A stretch of DNA of 64,000 nt from assembly GCF_005116715.1 (NCBI RefSeq), contig NZ_SWCI01000003.1:248001-312000 (forward strand), written 5' to 3'. The notes under the pieces were generated by a model. That model searched no databases and had not been told where the DNA came from. It worked only from the letters and a program-made list of their open reading frames with translations. The position numbers and the translations under genes are program-made. Positions 61,881 through 64,000 of this stretch are shown in pieces. Position 1 is the stretch's first letter; each line of letters begins with the position of its first letter. This DNA is from Ferrimonas sediminicola (GTDB lineage Bacteria; Pseudomonadota; Gammaproteobacteria; Enterobacterales; Shewanellaceae).

Positions 61881-62528
61881 CTATTTCAGATACTGCTCCT
61901 CACGCCAGGTGGCCAGCCAGTGGGGTTTGTGGACCACCAGCAGGGTGGTGCTGAAGCCGTTGAGCATCGCCTCCGGGAAGAAGAACAGTGGCATCAGAAT
62001 TAGGTAGTTGTCGCGGATGATGCTCCAGTCGTAGTCGCCGCTGTACCACAGGGCCAGCAACAGGGTGCGGGCCACGAAGCAGAGAATACCGTTGAGGAAA
62101 CCATCGACGAAGATGTAGATCCACAGGTTGCGGGGCAGGGTGTTGTGACTGAGGGTGAGGATGGCAAAGCTCAGCAGCACCGGCGCAGCCACTCCCAGCA
62201 GGGCGAGGACTCCGGCCTGCTGCCAGTGTTCGATCCCCAGCAGGGTCAGGATCAGCAGGACGGCGCTGCCGACCAGGATGGCGTTGCGCCAGCCGAACAC
62301 CAGGGTGGTGACGGTCAGGGCGACGAAGTGCAGCTCCAGCCCGTCATAGATGCCGGCCCGCAGTTGCCACAGGGCGGTGAGACCGACGATGGTGCCCAGG
62401 GTCAGGTGCAGCAGATAGCTGTGCTCGCGCATCGATTGCCACAGCTCGCCCCGTCGAATGCAGTGGATCATCAGCCAGATCCAGATTATCCAGGCCAGTC
62501 CTTCGGTGGGGGTGGGCAGTGCCATCAT
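61881..62528 (-). CDS. COG3235 membrane protein (CbiM-like energy-coupling permease family)
   Basis: The 215-residue protein has six or so membrane segments and ends with the pattern typical of this family, FFPEAMLNGF...LLVVHKPHWLATWREEQYL. The family is distantly related to CbiM/NikM transport components, but no cobalt or nickel genes are nearby and the substrate is unknown. Two ATG codons are adjacent at the start. Confidence 0.78.
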   Translation of the reverse strand: MMALPTPTEGLAWIIWIWLMIHCIRRGELWQSMREHSYLLHLTLGTIVGLTALWQLRAGIYDGLELHFVALTVTTLVFGWRNAILVGSAVLLILTLLGIEHWQQAGVLALLGVAAPVLLSFAILTLSHNTLPRNLWIYIFVDGFLNGILCFVARTLLLALWYSGDYDWSIIRDNYLILMPLFFFPEAMLNGFSTTLLVVHKPHWLATWREEQYLK

Positions 62529-62574
62529 CAGCGGTGCGATCTCCTTGTTCCTTTGTTAAGGGTAACCCATTGAG

Positions 62575-62718
62575 CTAGCGGTTTCCTCCGTGGTCGAGCC
62601 TGGCCGTGCCCCGCAGGAAAGTGGTGACCACGCAGTCGGCATAGCGGGTCAGTTCGTCGGCCTCCGCAGGGGCGCAGGTCATCAGCACTTCGAAGTGGTG
62701 AGAGCTGCGCAGTGCTCC
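62575..62718 (-). pseudogene. Gene remnant, C-terminal part of a regulator-like protein
   Basis: The minus strand reads a protein-like tail (SHHFEVLMTCAPAEADELTR, then YADCVVTTFLRGTA) ending at a TAG at 62575-62577. An in-frame TAG stands directly upstream, at about 62717-62719, so no full gene exists. The last part looks like the end of a TetR-type regulator, but this is weak. Confidence 0.4.
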
Positions 62719-62990
62719 CTAGGTGACCGAGACCATTTACATCCTGCCCGGTTTTCCCAAGGCGCAGCTGCTGGAGGGGTCGCCTGGCTCTATCTGTTCC
62801 GCACCCTGGGCTTCCTGCTGGCCGGTGCTGAGAGGCGTCCTCAAGGGCCAGGTGATGTCAGTGTCCGGGGTCAACACCTTCCAGTGGCTGATCGCCTCCA
62901 TCGCCATCTGTGCCCTGATCATGATCAGCGCCAGGGGTGGTGTGCCAAGCAGGCGGCGTAGCGGCAACCCCGAGGGCCGCCCTAAATAGA
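62719..62990 (+). pseudogene. Gene remnant of a membrane protein
   Basis: The plus-strand frame at 62723-62989 has a C-terminal hydrophobic segment (TFQWLIASIAICALIMI), while a second frame in between holds another (WLYLFRTLGFLLAG). Membrane-like sequence split over two frames suggests a broken transporter gene. No family is assigned. Confidence 0.4.
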
Positions 62991-62991
62991 G

Positions 62992-63017
62992 AAAGGGAGC
63001 CGTCCGGCTCCCTTTTT
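62992..63017. terminator. Terminator downstream of pflA
   Basis: AAAGGGAGCC-GTCC-GGCTCCCTTT is a perfect 10-bp stem with A and T flanks, 20 bases past the pflA stop on the minus strand and just after the plus-strand remnant. Confidence 0.88.
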
Positions 63018-63037
63018 GACTCTCTGGGGAAACTGTT

Positions 63038-63778
63038 TCAGTACTTTACCTTCAGCCCCTGGGCTTCGAAGATCCCCTTGATGCGCTCCATGGTGTCGCC
63101 GCTGGGGGGCTTGACCCCGTCCAACTGATACTCTTCACCGAGGGCGGTCCATTTGTGCTTGCCCAGTTCGTGGTAGGGCAGCAGCTCCACCAATTCGACG
63201 TTTTTCAGTGTGGCCACGTATTCGGCCAGCTCCTCGGCGGAGGCGTCGTCGTCGGTGTACCCGGGTACCACCACATAGCGGATCCAGGTGCGCTGGTTGC
63301 GCTTGGCCAGGTACTCGGCAAACTGCAGCGGGCGCTTGTTGGAGACGCCCACCAGGTTGCGATGCACATCGTCCTTAATCTGTTTCAGATCCAGCATCAC
63401 CAGATCCGTGTTGTCCAGCAGGGTATCGATGACGGGTGTGTAGTGACGCACCATGCCGTTGGTATCCAGGCAGGTATCGATATCGTGCTCTTTGCAGCGA
63501 CGGAACAGTTCGGCAACGAACTCCGGCTGCAGTATGGCTTCGCCGCCACTGGCGGTGACGCCGCCGCCGCTGGCTTCGAAGAAGTAGCGGTAGGAGTCTA
63601 CCTGCTGCATCACCTCATCGACGGAAACGACCTTGCCGCCGTCAAGATCCCAGGTGTCTCGGTTGTGGCAATACTTGCAGCGCATCAGGCATCCTTGCAT
63701 AAACACGATGAAGCGAATCCCCGGACCGTCAACGGTGCCACAGGATTCCCAGGAATGAATGCGACCTTCTACGCTCAT
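63038..63778 (-). CDS. pflA: Pyruvate formate-lyase-activating enzyme
   Basis: PflA is the radical-SAM enzyme that makes the glycyl radical on pyruvate formate-lyase under anaerobic conditions. The 246-residue protein has the expected start ([20 protein letters not shown]), the [14 protein letters not shown] cluster motif at about residues 30-43, and the family's later parts through to the C-terminus. It lies directly downstream of pflB on the same strand, separated by a terminator. Confidence 0.96.
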   Translation of the reverse strand: MSVEGRIHSWESCGTVDGPGIRFIVFMQGCLMRCKYCHNRDTWDLDGGKVVSVDEVMQQVDSYRYFFEASGGGVTASGGEAILQPEFVAELFRRCKEHDIDTCLDTNGMVRHYTPVIDTLLDNTDLVMLDLKQIKDDVHRNLVGVSNKRPLQFAEYLAKRNQRTWIRYVVVPGYTDDDASAEELAEYVATLKNVELVELLPYHELGKHKWTALGEEYQLDGVKPPSGDTMERIKGIFEAQGLKVKY

Positions 63779-63822
63779 TGTCTCTCCGAAATATCAGCCA
63801 CAGGTGACTGAAAAAAGTAAAA

Positions 63823-63847
63823 GAGGCCCTGTCGATGACAGAGCCTC
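63823..63847 (-). terminator. Terminator between pflB and pflA
   Basis: GAGGC-C-CTGTC / GACAG-A-GCCTC has an internal mismatch and is flanked on its plus-strand left side by A-rich sequence, read as U on the minus strand. It probably keeps pflA at a lower level than pflB. Confidence 0.82.
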
Positions 63848-63872
63848 AATCTTAACCCGGTTTTAGTTCACC

Positions 63873-64000
63873 TTACATGGTTTCGGTGAAGGTACGGGTG
63901 ATTACGTCTTGCTGCTGCTCCTTGGTCAGAGCGTTGAAGCGTACGGCGTAACCGGATACACGGATGGTCAGCTGAGGGTACTTCTCTGGGTTCTCAACCG
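63873..64000 (-). CDS. pflB: Pyruvate formate-lyase, C-terminal end (partial)
   Basis: The minus strand from the window edge encodes the last 41 or so residues of a formate acetyltransferase: [19 protein letters not shown], then [19 protein letters not shown] and the stop. The segment contains the RVSGYAVRF glycyl-radical motif with the glycine that PflA activates. The rest of the gene lies beyond base 64000. Confidence 0.95.
   Translation of the reverse strand, partial: VENPEKYPQLTIRVSGYAVRFNALTKEQQQDVITRTFTETM

Noticed and set aside
1-64000. CRISPR array or insertion sequence
   Set aside because: No regularly spaced repeats and no transposase-like frame were seen; the only mobile DNA signs are the integrase element and its repeats.

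Overview
The window looks like the chromosome of a marine, facultatively anaerobic gammaproteobacterium close to Shewanella and Ferrimonas; the genus is an inference. The reasons are high GC in most of the window, the gene types (polysulfide/thiosulfate reductase, periplasmic [FeFe]-hydrogenase with the Shewanella order of maturation genes, flavocytochrome-type reductase, DMSP lyase, pyruvate formate-lyase), and close relatives of enterobacterial nadE, gpt, ribA, ybiT and pflA. No rRNA, CRISPR array or insertion sequence is seen; there is one tRNA.

Layout. 1-3207: nadE, a LysR regulator, a CBS-domain protein and a NIF3-like protein. 3494-10518: a molybdenum reductase operon (psrABC/phsABC type, minus strand), a DUF3144 gene, and a divergent sensor kinase/response regulator pair of the TtrSR/ThsSR type. 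Two identical palindromes lie upstream of the reductase. 10575-18578: mixed genes (CpcT-like protein, PACE efflux pump with divergent LysR, ybiT, a secreted protein, an endonuclease/exonuclease/phosphatase-family protein, an MFS transporter). The 0.5-kb gene-free stretch at 11187-11682 holds a hammerhead-ribozyme-like motif with defects.

18951-28439 is the most interesting host locus. It has acuI (acryloyl-CoA reductase), a LysR regulator, a Tat-exported flavoprotein reductase with a separate tetraheme cytochrome c, a DddY-type periplasmic DMSP lyase, a porin, two paralogous TetR-like regulators and another LysR. Read together: DMSP enters through the porin, DddY cleaves it to DMS and acrylate in the periplasm, the flavoprotein/cytochrome pair may respire the acrylate, and AcuI removes what reaches the cytoplasm as acryloyl-CoA.

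28486-37251: a rubrerythrin/FeS-oxidoreductase/DUF3501 operon, gpt, ribA, a DUF2784 protein, a nitrilase, a hydrolase, an isochorismatase-like protein and fumC. 38121-44802: a complete [FeFe]-hydrogenase locus (hydA, hydB, cytochrome b, hydG, hydX, hydE, hydF), preceded by an FNR-type box at exactly the spacing of a class II anaerobic promoter.

44990-60124 is a defence and mobile-DNA region. A GmrSD-type DUF262/DUF1524 protein and a frameshifted NERD-domain protein lie just outside an ~11.9-kb integrated element bounded by 19-bp direct repeats; the right repeat is the 3' end of an intact tRNA-Arg(CCT). The element carries a tyrosine integrase, a small HTH protein, a zinc-ribbon primase fragment, a Toprim/RepA-like ATPase, a type I restriction-modification system (hsdMSR) flanked by its own imperfect direct repeats, and two small phage-like genes. 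No capsid or conjugation genes are seen. 60215-64000 returns to host genes: LysR with a divergent SDR-like protein, a COG3235 membrane protein, gene remnants, pflA and the 3' end of pflB.
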